Origin: Minisyncoccota bacterium
Lineage (GTDB): Bacteria > Patescibacteriota > JACMRA01
Length of the DNA: 64,000 bases
Assembly (NCBI GenBank): GCA_014376695.1
Contig: JACMRA010000016.1
Location: forward strand, 111,814-175,813
Direction of reading: 5' to 3'
The position numbers and the translations under genes are program-made. The notes beneath the pieces were generated by a model. It did not search any database and was not told where the DNA came from. It saw nothing but the letters and a program-made list of their open reading frames with translations. Below, in pieces: positions 18,864 through 29,100 of this stretch (positions within the stretch are counted from its first letter, which is position 1; each line of letters starts with the position of its first letter).

Positions 18864-20173
18864 TAGAAACTTAGTTTGCTGATTTCGGGATTCTTTGAAA
18901 TAACTACGACTTTTTTGGTCGCCCAATTAGCCTTGAGTTGATTATAAAATTCTTGCATTTCCTCAACTGTAACTTGCCTTAGTTTCTCAGTGTATTGGTC
19001 ATAAGTCTCAAGTGTTCCATAAGTGGTAAGCGTTGACTGGACGAAGTTAATTGCCTCACCAAGCTTATCTTTGGCCATGGCTTGCTTCTTAAAAATCAGT
19101 TCCTTAAACTCCTCAAACCGCTTAAAATTAAAATTCTTCTCAAAATCTGAAAATACATCCCAAGTCTCGCTCGTTATCTGCTCAAGCCTCTCAATCTCAG
19201 CCTCCATACTGATGCCCATCATCTGATTTTCGGGATCTGCCCAGCTGCTAATACCGTAGACAAGTCGTTTTTGATCCCGCAACCTATCGTACAAAGCACC
19301 GCCATAAGTCATAAACAAACTATGGAATATTGACCGTACAGCCCGATTCTCTTGAGTAATAGGCATCGGAATATAGAAGTTAAGGTCGCAGTGTTCGTGG
19401 GCAAATTCGTGAACCACTGGTAGATAATCGAAGTGATTTAGCTGACTAATACCTTGATAATTGAGCGCGAGTCGTTTAAAATTCAGCTTTTTATCAATTA
19501 TTGCTTGATTGAATGCCTTGGCAAATTCGGCTTTGAGATAATTTAGATCCAGACCACCTCCGGCCACTTTGATTAGGATATGACTTGTCTCAACAACATC
19601 TCGATGCAGCCGATAAAAATCCTCCAAAGTTGTCTGGGCGACCATCTCGGGATTGCCCAATGTCTGATGCCTTTCGATACTCTCTGGCGTGTGCATTAAG
19701 TCCTGCACAGCAAAATATAGCTTGTAATTAGGATTCCCGCGTCGCTCGGCGATTTCCCGAAGCACGATTTCTTTTTCGCGGTCTAGATCATCTTGATCAA
19801 AAGTCGGATTCACTGCCACTTCTATGGCCCAGTCAATCATTTTTTTGTAATCATTTTTGTAGCCGCCGATACTTACAGCCATTGGAATTGGGCCAGTGTA
19901 GGCATTAGGAGATAAATTCTCTCTAAATTCCCAATCCTTAAAATCTTCGTGATTCATGGCCTTGGTACGAGCTACAATACAATGTTCAAGAAGGTGTTTT
20001 TTGCCGCTGTCGGCAGGCTTTTCGAGGTAACTTCCGCCGGTGTGATACATTATTTCGATTGAGCATTGCTCACGATCCAGCGGATTAGCCAAGAGATGGA
20101 CTCCCGGTATAAATTCCTCGTAGACAAAGCCTTTGGGTATTAAATCTGTCATTTGATTATTTGCTTGAGTCAT
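18863..20173 (-). CDS. M16 family (insulinase/pitrilysin-like) zinc peptidase
   Basis: KKHLLEHCIVART (HxxEH) and downstream REKEIVLREIAERRGNP. Confidence 0.85.
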   Translation of the reverse strand: MTQANNQMTDLIPKGFVYEEFIPGVHLLANPLDREQCSIEIMYHTGGSYLEKPADSGKKHLLEHCIVARTKAMNHEDFKDWEFRENLSPNAYTGPIPMAVSIGGYKNDYKKMIDWAIEVAVNPTFDQDDLDREKEIVLREIAERRGNPNYKLYFAVQDLMHTPESIERHQTLGNPEMVAQTTLEDFYRLHRDVVETSHILIKVAGGGLDLNYLKAEFAKAFNQAIIDKKLNFKRLALNYQGISQLNHFDYLPVVHEFAHEHCDLNFYIPMPITQENRAVRSIFHSLFMTYGGALYDRLRDQKRLVYGISSWADPENQMMGISMEAEIERLEQITSETWDVFSDFEKNFNFKRFEEFKELIFKKQAMAKDKLGEAINFVQSTLTTYGTLETYDQYTEKLRQVTVEEMQEFYNQLKANWATKKVVVISKNPEISKLSF

Positions 20174-20452
20174 AAGATTTGGTGTCGCTCTGTACTTAGT
20201 TGTCTTTAGTTATATGCTTAGAGTCTTTTTGATGTCTGCAATTTGGTCAAGCGAGCGTAGAGAAGTTGCTCTGCCAACAACTCAAGCAGGTGCCTCCGTT
20301 TGACATATCTAGTATCTTAATTTAAATATTTGTGTTTTGTATCCTCTGACCTTAAAAGGCTAGTTTTTTGTTAGTCCTAGTCTTGATTTGCCACAACTTA
20401 TAATATCTGATATATTAAAGCAAATAAAAAATCATCACAATTTAGCCAGAAG

Positions 20453-20740
20453 ATGACAAGTTCTACTACTCCCCAAGCCAGTGCAACCAATTCAAAAACT
20501 AGCAACTCCCTCAAGACTAATTACGGCAAATATGTCACTCCGATCAAAATACATATTGTCGCCGAAACCAAATTCGCTCTCGAAAAAGTCACTATTAACA
20601 GCAAGCAAAGCCTCCCGCCAGACAGTACGCTGATCGAAAAAGCCCGCAATTACATCCAGAATTATTTATGGGATTATCAAGTCAGCTTTAATCAGGCTAA
20701 GCAAGATTGGCTGGATTCTATGCGAACAAATAATAACTAA
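20453..20740 (+). CDS. small hypothetical protein upstream of VirD4/TraM-like ATPase
   Basis: 95 aa ORF, 9 nt before the next gene. Confidence 0.4.
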   Translation: MTSSTTPQASATNSKTSNSLKTNYGKYVTPIKIHIVAETKFALEKVTINSKQSLPPDSTLIEKARNYIQNYLWDYQVSFNQAKQDWLDSMRTNNN

Positions 20741-20749
20741 GTTTTTTAT

Positions 20750-22189
20750 ATGACTACTAATCACGCATTACAAACCGATGATCATATTAATTATCTAGGC
20801 CTGGTAGAACTGGAGGGGGTTCACAAGACTTTTGGATTGGGGCAAGGCGACAGGCGAAGACATACTTACATCATCGGTAAGAGCGGTATGGGCAAAAGTA
20901 CTCTGCTTGAGAATATGATACTCCAGGATATTTATGCAGGTTTCGGGTGCTGTTATATTGATCCGCTCGGTGATTCAGCCGTGTCTATTATAGACAGGAT
21001 ACCTAGTTATCGACACAAAGACGTAGTTTATTTTAACCCATCGGATAAGTCGGGATCTGTCGGTATAAATCTGCTCGAAATTGCCAATGGCCAGTCGCCA
21101 TCCCTTATAACCAGCGAAATTATGTCGATTATGGAGCGGGTTTGGAGCGGTGTTTGGTCGCCCCGAATGGAATATATCCTGACTAATTCGCTAATTGCCT
21201 TGATCGAAAACACCGAAGATCACACCTTAATGGGCTGTATGAAGATGTTCAACGATCCGACTTTTGCCGACAAAATTGCCCAAAACTGCAAAAATATGGT
21301 CGTCAAGCAATTCTGGACCAAAGAATACCCAGCCTTCCCGCCTAATTACAAAACCGAGGCCGTGGCCGCTATCCAAAACAAAATTGGCCAATTATTCACT
21401 AACGAAATGGTTGGTCAAATCCTCGGGCAAGCCAAAAGCACAATCAACTTTGAGGATATTCTCAACACCAACAAAATCTTTATCTGCAACCTATCCAAAG
21501 GACAAATCGGCGAAAGTAACTGCAACCTTATGGGTTCTCTTATTGTGACCAAGATCCAACTAGCCGCAATGAATCGAGCTCAAATCCCTGCCAATGAGCG
21601 AAAAGATTTCTACCTCTACATCGATGAATTCCAAAATTTTGTTAACGATAGCTTTATTACTATTTTGTCGGAGGCTCGCAAATTTCGTCTTAATCTAATT
21701 ATTGCCCACCAATATCTCGGTCAACTCTCGGACGACGACGACAAAATCAAGCAGGCTATTTTTGGCAATGTTGGGACAATTATTAGCTTCCAAGTCTCCA
21801 AAAAAGACGCCGAATATCTAGGCGAAGAATTCCAAATCGAACTATTTCAATACTTCCAAAACCTTGGTCTCGGCCAAGTAATTATCAAGCCATGGATTGA
21901 ACAGAAGCAAACTTCGGCCTTTTTTGCTTATACTCTCCGCGACCTCTACCAAGATTACAAAGGCAACTACGAAAAATGTCGATTACTATCGAACAAGCTC
22001 TACACCCGCAAATCCACTGATATCCAAAAAGAAATCACCGCCTACTACAAATCCGAACCAAAAGACAACGCCAAAGCCCGCCGCAACCAAAAACGCCTCG
22101 AAGAATTCCTAGTCAAAAAAGGCGTAGAACCAACTGGAAGCCATAATCCGCCGGTCGATGAAGAGGTCAACGATCAAGATGAGGTATAG
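20750..22189 (+). CDS. VirD4/TraG/HerA-like ATPase (TraM recognition / conjugative transfer type)
   Basis: YIIGKSGMGKSTLLENMILQDIYAGFGCCYIDPLGD...LYIDEFQNFVNDSFITILSEARKFRLNLIIAHQY. Confidence 0.85.
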   Translation: MTTNHALQTDDHINYLGLVELEGVHKTFGLGQGDRRRHTYIIGKSGMGKSTLLENMILQDIYAGFGCCYIDPLGDSAVSIIDRIPSYRHKDVVYFNPSDKSGSVGINLLEIANGQSPSLITSEIMSIMERVWSGVWSPRMEYILTNSLIALIENTEDHTLMGCMKMFNDPTFADKIAQNCKNMVVKQFWTKEYPAFPPNYKTEAVAAIQNKIGQLFTNEMVGQILGQAKSTINFEDILNTNKIFICNLSKGQIGESNCNLMGSLIVTKIQLAAMNRAQIPANERKDFYLYIDEFQNFVNDSFITILSEARKFRLNLIIAHQYLGQLSDDDDKIKQAIFGNVGTIISFQVSKKDAEYLGEEFQIELFQYFQNLGLGQVIIKPWIEQKQTSAFFAYTLRDLYQDYKGNYEKCRLLSNKLYTRKSTDIQKEITAYYKSEPKDNAKARRNQKRLEEFLVKKGVEPTGSHNPPVDEEVNDQDEV

Positions 22190-22303
22190 AAAGTTAGATT
22201 AATAGGCTCAATTTGACGCAGGTTTTAGATGCTAAAAAGCGAAATAAGTTATTTATTACGGACTTGAATGAGCAAGAGCAACAACCTATAAAACCACAAC
22301 TTT

Positions 22304-22346
22304 AAAACCCGGAGCAATTTGGGCTTTTTTTCCTGCACGGGTTTTT
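22304..22346 (+). terminator. possible terminator-like hairpin upstream of pilB
   Basis: AAAACCCG ... CGGGTTTT complementary arms followed by T-run. Confidence 0.35.
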
Positions 22347-22349
22347 TAT

Positions 22350-24110
22350 TTGACTATTTACAGTATGCTTTTTATAGGTTATATTATATCGAATAAGATA
22401 CACTCGCCAATGACCATCCAACTCGCCCCCCGCAAGACCAATCAAGGATTATTGACTATCCCCCAGAACACTTTTAACAAAGTGCATCGCCTCAAAGGGG
22501 ATCTCGATCGAGCTTTTATCGAGAGCAACACCAAGGATAAGTCGTACGCCTATAATCTGCCCTATATCGATCTCTACGGTTATCCAATTGACGTAGCCCA
22601 AATGGTGCTAATTACCCGAGAAGAGGTCCTCCAATACCGCGTGGGTATTTTTGCTGTTCACGACAAAGAAATCTATCTGGCAACCGACGAAATTAATTTG
22701 CCAATCCAAACTCCGCTCTTTGACAAGCTCAAGCTCCAAGGTTACAGGCTTAAGCTATTTCTTTGCTCGCATTACAGTCTCGACAAAATAGTAACTAGTT
22801 ATGACCATCTTAAATTCGGCCAAGTCGCCAGCGACGCCATTGTTATCACCCAAGAAACTGTTTCCACCATCGAGAATCAAGTCAAAGATCTAACCAATCT
22901 CCAAGAAATCGTTACCAAATCCAATGTTAGCGACTCGGTGCAATATATTTTGACGGCAGCTGTGGTCAACAAGGCCTCTGATATCCACTTCGAACCCGAA
23001 AAAGAAAGTTACAACATTCGACTTAGGCTTGACGGCGTTCTCTACACTTACGCCAAGCTACCGGTCAGTATTCAAAAATCTCTCGATAGCCGGCTCAAAA
23101 TTCTATCGGGTGTCAAAATTAATATTGACAATATCCCCCAAGACGGTCGTTTCAGTTTCAAATACCTTGAACGCGATATTGATGTACGTGTATCTATGCT
23201 TCCATCGACCTATGGTTATTCTATCGTTATGCGACTGCTAGGTACTGGTAATGTTGAGCTACTAATGGCAGACCTCGGCTTTGACGGGATTAATGCCCAG
23301 CGGGTTGAGGCAGCCCTAGCCAAACCTCAGGGCTTGATTCTAACTACGGGACCAACCGGTAGCGGAAAAACCACCACCCTCTATACATTCTTGTCACAAG
23401 TCAACAACGGCGAGAACAAAATTATTACCCTAGAAGATCCTATTGAATACAAACTCCCCGGAATTAGCCAAACCCAAATTGACGCGGCTGGTGGGTTTAC
23501 TTTTGCTAGTGGACTTCGCTCGATTCTACGCCAGGATCCTGATATCTTGATGGTAGGAGAAATCCGCGACGCCGAAACTGCCGATATTGCCGTCCAGGCC
23601 TCGCTTACAGGTCACCAAGTGCTCTCAACTATCCACACCAACGACGCGGCTGGGTCGATACCGCGTATGCTCGAAATGGGAGTTAAAGGCTTTATTCTAG
23701 CTGATGCCTTAGAAATCGTCATCGGCCAGCGGTTAGTCCGCAAAATCTGCCCGCATTGCCAACAAGTCGAAATATTGGACGAAGTTACAGCCAAACTAGT
23801 CAAAGAACAAATCGCCAAAATGCCAAAAGCCATCAAAGCAACTCTGCCTGACAAAGTTGAATTTTATACCTCTCCAGGCTGCGAGCAGTGCAATCATCTC
23901 GGTTACAAAGGTCGCGTAGGTGTCTACGAAGTGATGTCTATGACCTCCGGTCTCAAATCCCTGATGAGTACCAAATTCCCGTCCATTGTCGAAATCCGAG
24001 ATATGGCCATGGCGGAGGGTATGATAACTATGTTCCAAGACGGAATCCTCAAAGCCCTAAAAGGCCACACCGATATCAAGGAATTGACAAGAAACGTCAG
24101 TAGTTATTAG
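22350..24110 (+). CDS. pilB: type IV pilus assembly / type II secretion ATPase (PilB/GspE)
   Basis: ASDIHFEPEKESYNIRLRLDGVLY, LILTTGPTGSGKTTTLYTFL, IITLEDPIEY, LRSILRQDPDILMVGEIRDAETADIAVQASLTGHQVLSTIHTNDAAGSIPRM, Cys zinc motif; ATG near 22410 is an alternative start. Confidence 0.95.
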   Translation: MTIYSMLFIGYIISNKIHSPMTIQLAPRKTNQGLLTIPQNTFNKVHRLKGDLDRAFIESNTKDKSYAYNLPYIDLYGYPIDVAQMVLITREEVLQYRVGIFAVHDKEIYLATDEINLPIQTPLFDKLKLQGYRLKLFLCSHYSLDKIVTSYDHLKFGQVASDAIVITQETVSTIENQVKDLTNLQEIVTKSNVSDSVQYILTAAVVNKASDIHFEPEKESYNIRLRLDGVLYTYAKLPVSIQKSLDSRLKILSGVKINIDNIPQDGRFSFKYLERDIDVRVSMLPSTYGYSIVMRLLGTGNVELLMADLGFDGINAQRVEAALAKPQGLILTTGPTGSGKTTTLYTFLSQVNNGENKIITLEDPIEYKLPGISQTQIDAAGGFTFASGLRSILRQDPDILMVGEIRDAETADIAVQASLTGHQVLSTIHTNDAAGSIPRMLEMGVKGFILADALEIVIGQRLVRKICPHCQQVEILDEVTAKLVKEQIAKMPKAIKATLPDKVEFYTSPGCEQCNHLGYKGRVGVYEVMSMTSGLKSLMSTKFPSIVEIRDMAMAEGMITMFQDGILKALKGHTDIKELTRNVSSY

Positions 24111-24123
24111 TTGTATAGTATAT

Positions 24124-24573
24124 ATGTCTAATGAATTTCCAAAGGTTTTAAAAATACCAATCAAAGGCTTCCTATCAAAGAAAGGAGAAAAGAAGACTAT
24201 TTGGCATCTGCCGACTGCCGAGCAAGTCACACCACCGGCAATCCTTTTTGATACTGCCGAATTTCAATCTACAAAATGGTTACGAGAGTTAAAAGAGTTA
24301 AAAAACCAACCTGACCTGACCGACGCGGCTTTTTTGAATGAATTTTCTACCTTAATAGGCAGGTTACACGCTCACCCGAAAAAAACCTGGACTGTAAATA
24401 TTCTCAATAAACTCGAAAAAGTTTCGCCTGACCTTAGAGACCGTTACCTAGGGTATTTGCAAGATACCGGCAAAACATTTCGCTTCATTATCGGCGAATT
24501 AGTAAAGCTATGCACATCTACAACTTTAGTTAAAACAATAAAAGAACTACTTGAAAAGCAGTTTCCAGAATAG
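24124..24573 (+). CDS. hypothetical protein
   Basis: 149 aa ORF with -10-like TATAGT close upstream. Confidence 0.4.
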   Translation: MSNEFPKVLKIPIKGFLSKKGEKKTIWHLPTAEQVTPPAILFDTAEFQSTKWLRELKELKNQPDLTDAAFLNEFSTLIGRLHAHPKKTWTVNILNKLEKVSPDLRDRYLGYLQDTGKTFRFIIGELVKLCTSTTLVKTIKELLEKQFPE

Positions 24574-24724
24574 CCCAGAAGAAGATATTGGATTAGTTAT
24601 ACACCTAATTGGGTCTTGTTGTCCTTGGCTTAATTTAATTGTAGGGTGAAAAGATTGGAGGAGGCGGCGTTAGAGATTTTGACGATAATCTATCGATGTA
24701 ATTTGTTTGTTACAAAAAATATTT

Positions 24725-26026
24725 ATGCACGAAAGTTTTTTGGATGAAAAAAAAGATAAAATTAAACAGGTTGCACACTCAATACTTAGTAATAAGTATA
24801 ACAACTTCCACTGGAATGAATTTTAATGGTTCTGCGCCCAATTATTCCGACTAAAAGGATATAAGATTACTAAGTTTAACCCTATTTTAGATTACACAAA
24901 ACCTGAGTTTGACGACGGAGCTGATATTATCCTGGAAAATGCTAACGAAGTTGTTGTCATTCAATCAAAGAAATCTGAATTTAATTCTACAAATAAATAT
25001 ATAAAAGAAGCTATAGTCCTTAAACATTTGGGCGTAACAAATGAATATGCTCTACGAACTACCAAAAAATGCGTTGGCTACTTTATAACACTTAAACAGT
25101 TTTATAGTTACACGCACAGTCGATTTCAAGATAATCAAAATATTATATTAATTGATCCGATATCTTTAAAAAAGGAAATTGAACTAACTAAAATCCTTGA
25201 ATGGGAACCATTGCCATTCACCAATGCAACAAAAGATAACTTGAAAATTGAAATTAATGAATTGGTTGTAAAAAAAACAAGTCTGCAAAGTGATTTTAAA
25301 AAAGTCGAGAAAATAGCTTTTTATGAAAAATCAACTAAACAGGCTCTATCCGATGTGGAAAATATTAAATACTGGAATAAAATATTCAAATTCGTCGCGG
25401 CAGCATCTATTATATTCTTTTTTATCGGTTTTTCAAATAATTTTGGAAGGACAGTGAGTGCCGCTGAAGCAGATGCTTTAAATGCAAAAAATTCGACTGA
25501 AACTAATTTAAATAAACTTAAAAATCAGTTCGAAGAATTAAACACAAAATACAGTAAATTAAAAACCGAAAATGATAAGTTTTTATCGTCAACAGACGGT
25601 GGGGTCGTCAAAAATCTCGAAAAACAAATTGAAGGAGTGAAAGGTGAATTTGCCCTAAAAGAAAACGATCATAATATTGAGCTGGAAAATAAAACTAATG
25701 ATACAAAGTCTCAAATACAACTGTTAAAAAAGGAAAACGCTAATCTAGTAAAAAATAATGAAGAGAATGATAGACTATTGTTAAGTTATAAAAACAAGGT
25801 CTCTTTAGAGCAAGAAATAGCATCAGCTTGTGAGTGGGTAAAATTTAAAACCAATGCAAATATTGATGATAATTATAAGATAGAACGAATTTCTCAAACA
25901 GTAACTAAAACGCCACTAAAGTATATTAATCTCAAAATTGAGCGTATAAATATTACTATAGAAAAAAATACCTATGAACACATTGAAATTACATACGATT
26001 GGAAACCGTGCCTAAAAGATAATTAA
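24725..26026 (+). pseudogene. Mrr/PD-(D/E)XK-like nuclease fused to TM and coiled-coil, interrupted by a single in-frame TAA
   Basis: Frame from ATG 24725: MHESFLDEKKDKIKQVAHSILSNKYNNFHWNEF*(24824-24826) WFCAQLFRLKGYKITKFNPILDYTKPEFDDGADIILENANEVVVIQSKK..., same frame as ORF 25028..26026; then AAASIIFFFIGFS TM and long coiled-coil. Confidence 0.6.
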
Positions 26027-26101
26027 AACACTAACAGATATTTAGAAATATTTTACTTTCGCAATTGGGACTGATTAGAAATCTTGACAATTGAATAGTA
26101 C

Positions 26102-27142
26102 TTGGCAATAGATATTATGAATATTACTATGATACTATTGCAACCAAATAAATTTATTCCGGAATCAGATTTGATAGTCAGAAAAGTTAGTTTTATTGAA
26201 GATCAACTCCAAAATGGTTTTTTGACTAATAAATTTACAAACCCAGAATTGTTAAATTATCTCACAAGCTACTGCCATGTGTATGACGATGATTTTGATA
26301 TGTTTTTAGCGGTAAATAATCTAAATTATGAAAGTTTATTTACCACAAGTACAGTTAATGAGTTAATCCGGGATGAGAATAAAGAGTTAATGTTTAAGCG
26401 ATTTATTTATATTTGTGATGAGTTACTAAAAAAAATGTGCAATTGCTTACAGGCTCTCACGGTCTCAAAAATCAACGAAAATGCAATCGAATATTACGAT
26501 GCAGATTTGATATCGCTCAACTCGGCAGATCGCCAAACTTGTGTAAATTTACTAAATATCCCTATGTCGGAGGAAGACCCAGAAAGTATTTTAATTTCCG
26601 ACTTTAACTATAAAGAAGGTATTCACAAATTTTGCTTTTATAGAACTATTGGATTTATAAATGACCTGAAAGCTGCCAATATTGGATATTTATTTTGCGG
26701 ACACGAGGACGGAATACAAGAAACATCCAACAAAAGCTATCCAAATCTTTTTCCATCTAATCACGAACTTAGCACACATCTTGAAGAGTGTATAACGCAA
26801 TTCAAAAACCCGTCTCCTATTCATAATTTCTCGCTTTTGTCTATAAGTAAAGTTCTAGAAGCCAAGCTAACTGAAATCTTCAGAAAAGAAGGCAGGAATC
26901 GCTTCAACTGGACAGCTAAAGACTACAACTTTTTAATTTACAATATACTGCAAGTCAAAAATGAGAATCGCGAAAAATCAATCTATGATGAACTGGTATT
27001 TATCCAAACAAAGATTCACCACGTCGGTGAGACCAATACCGATGGAAAGACAGTTTTTTACCAATTTACAGAAATTGAATATCGGTGGCGGTGGTTATTT
27101 ATTATGGATTTAATTACAATTTTAGAACATCACCAAAAATAA
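26102..27142 (+). CDS. hypothetical protein
   Basis: 346 aa AT-rich ORF, no family recognised. Confidence 0.5.
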   Translation: MAIDIMNITMILLQPNKFIPESDLIVRKVSFIEDQLQNGFLTNKFTNPELLNYLTSYCHVYDDDFDMFLAVNNLNYESLFTTSTVNELIRDENKELMFKRFIYICDELLKKMCNCLQALTVSKINENAIEYYDADLISLNSADRQTCVNLLNIPMSEEDPESILISDFNYKEGIHKFCFYRTIGFINDLKAANIGYLFCGHEDGIQETSNKSYPNLFPSNHELSTHLEECITQFKNPSPIHNFSLLSISKVLEAKLTEIFRKEGRNRFNWTAKDYNFLIYNILQVKNENREKSIYDELVFIQTKIHHVGETNTDGKTVFYQFTEIEYRWRWLFIMDLITILEHHQK

Positions 27143-27147
27143 CTAAT

Positions 27148-27687
27148 ATGTCAGAAACTCCAAAACACCGCCCCGATAACTCCAAACAAGGAATCCAAGA
27201 TGATTACCCAAAAATTACCCCAGCTGATTACAATGCATATAGACTACCTGAAAGTAAAAATAAGCGACGAGAACGGGACAGGGCGACAATTCCCGTAGCC
27301 AATGCTGAAGCTATGAAAACAGAGAAATTACATAAGCAACTCAGAGAGATGTGCAACCAGACCCACACAAGCTTTATACGTCAATTTATTAGCTGGATAA
27401 TTGATTTGACAGTGTCTGAGCGATTGACATGGTTAGAGTGGATCATCGAGAACACGTCTCGGGAAAAGCAGAGAAGCCAAATTTTTAAAAAATTTACGGA
27501 ACAAGTAAAAAGAGGATTTAGTTTGGCCAACCCAGATCTTAACGCCTTATTCATCTTATTTGCTGAGTATAACAAATCAAAGGACTATAATCGAGAAATA
27601 CAAACAGCCCTGAAAAAATATCTTGATCAATACGACCTTGATAGTAAAACCAAAAACCAAAATAAATCATACCGACTGAAAATATAA
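27148..27687 (+). CDS. hypothetical protein
   Basis: ATG at 27148 (MSETPKHRPDNSKQ...); directly follows preceding ORF. Confidence 0.5.
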   Translation: MSETPKHRPDNSKQGIQDDYPKITPADYNAYRLPESKNKRRERDRATIPVANAEAMKTEKLHKQLREMCNQTHTSFIRQFISWIIDLTVSERLTWLEWIIENTSREKQRSQIFKKFTEQVKRGFSLANPDLNALFILFAEYNKSKDYNREIQTALKKYLDQYDLDSKTKNQNKSYRLKI

Positions 27688-27869
27688 TCAACCTGCAGCC
27701 GTTCAAATTCCTGCCCAGTTGTGAGCTTGATCTGTCCAGCTAGACTCCCAAAAAAAGCAAGTTTCACTCCAAAATATCCAGGCTTACCTTCAGTACCAAT
27801 CCAAGGGATCGCAACCAAAGTTGATGACCGCCGACAAAATTACCTCTCCAAAGTTACCAGAAACAGCTC

Positions 27870-29081
27870 TTAGCGAATTGCCTTCTTGGCTTTTTCCTCA
27901 ATCATTTTGGAGTATAAATTAATATAATCAAGCCCGTAGTCGCGTTCTATATAATTACTGTAACTTGTATAGGCAGCAACCGAAAGATGTCCCAAAAGGT
28001 CTGGATTATGATATAAATCGTTAATTGCCTTGCCGAGTTTATCGATTGAGCGCCAATAACCGTTAATCCCGTCTTTGACAATATATTCATAGGCCAAATC
28101 ATCCACTGCCACCACGGGCAATCCGTAGTTCATAGCCTCTAAGGGTGTAGTTGGCAGCACCTCCGAATAAGAAGTTACCAAAAATATCTTGGCAATCGAT
28201 GCCAGTTTGATTAGTTCCATCGGCTTATAACCGCCGTATAATAATACTTGGCGTTCGAGATTCAATTCGGCAATTCTATCTTGGAGGACGCTGCGATATG
28301 GACCGTCCCCTGCAATAATATATTTCATATTGGGATACAGCCTGAGCAAAGGAAGCAAGGTGTTTATGGCCGCGATTAGATTTTTTTCTTTGGCCACGCG
28401 ACCCCAGGTGATAATATTAAATGACTCTTCTAGTTGATTGGTGTGAGTAAATTTATCGTATTTTTGGGTATCATCTTTGTCAGTTAATTTGCTTTTATTG
28501 CGGTGAATATTGACTCGTTGACTTTGCGGCGGAATGTAAATATTGGGTAAGTCATAAACTGGTTTGGTTACCTTAATATCGGTTAAATACTTGCGAATTT
28601 TGGCAGAGAGACCTATAACCCCGTCATAATTATCGCATACAATCTGACTGTAAGTTCTAACAAACTGTCTATAACCGATGATTTTGAAGTAGTCATACTC
28701 TTCAATCAAAGTATGATAGGTATGGAGGCAGGGAATACCGAGTTTTTTGGCTATAAATACGGTGTCAATCCCACCAACAAATGTATCGTGGCTATGAAGT
28801 ATTTCAACCCCGTTATCCCGCAAAAATTTGACCGCTTTGTTAAAACTAATAGGAATTCGCAGATCTTTTGAGGTGTAGCTTGGAGCTGGCACGGATCTCA
28901 GTGGTAGGATATAATCAGGGTAGACAACCCCCGGTATTTTGGGGGTAACCACAAAAACTTCGACCCCGTGGTCGCGGAGCCGTTTTTCTAAATTAGCCAA
29001 AGTCACACTAACGCCGTTGAGATTAGGTAGATAAGAATTAGTAATTATCCCAACTTTAAGATGGGAGGTTTTTGGTTTCAT
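27870..29081 (-). CDS. GT4-family glycosyltransferase
   Basis: VGIITNSYLPNLNGVSVTLANLEKRLRDHGVEVFVVTP...YIIAGDGPYRSVLQDRI...EVLPTTPLEAMNYGLPVVAVDD. Confidence 0.92.
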   Translation of the reverse strand: MKPKTSHLKVGIITNSYLPNLNGVSVTLANLEKRLRDHGVEVFVVTPKIPGVVYPDYILPLRSVPAPSYTSKDLRIPISFNKAVKFLRDNGVEILHSHDTFVGGIDTVFIAKKLGIPCLHTYHTLIEEYDYFKIIGYRQFVRTYSQIVCDNYDGVIGLSAKIRKYLTDIKVTKPVYDLPNIYIPPQSQRVNIHRNKSKLTDKDDTQKYDKFTHTNQLEESFNIITWGRVAKEKNLIAAINTLLPLLRLYPNMKYIIAGDGPYRSVLQDRIAELNLERQVLLYGGYKPMELIKLASIAKIFLVTSYSEVLPTTPLEAMNYGLPVVAVDDLAYEYIVKDGINGYWRSIDKLGKAINDLYHNPDLLGHLSVAAYTSYSNYIERDYGLDYINLYSKMIEEKAKKAIR

Positions 29082-29100
29082 ATTGTCTCCAATTTAAGAG

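Noticed and set aside
10868-24826. Stop codons inside the MAT-like and Mrr-like genes as evidence of stop recoding
   Set aside because: Both are TAA, which terminates most other genes here; TGA also terminates genes (e.g. 44936-44938), so a recoded genetic code is unlikely
9434-27708. Shared 15-mer TTTGAACGGCTGCAG at 9434 and inverted near 27700
   Set aside because: A single 15-bp inverted match is expected by chance in 64 kb and similarity does not extend
27690-27866. Possible gene remnant between the hypothetical ORF and the GT4 gene
   Set aside because: Several short open frames on both strands but no recognisable family; not supportable
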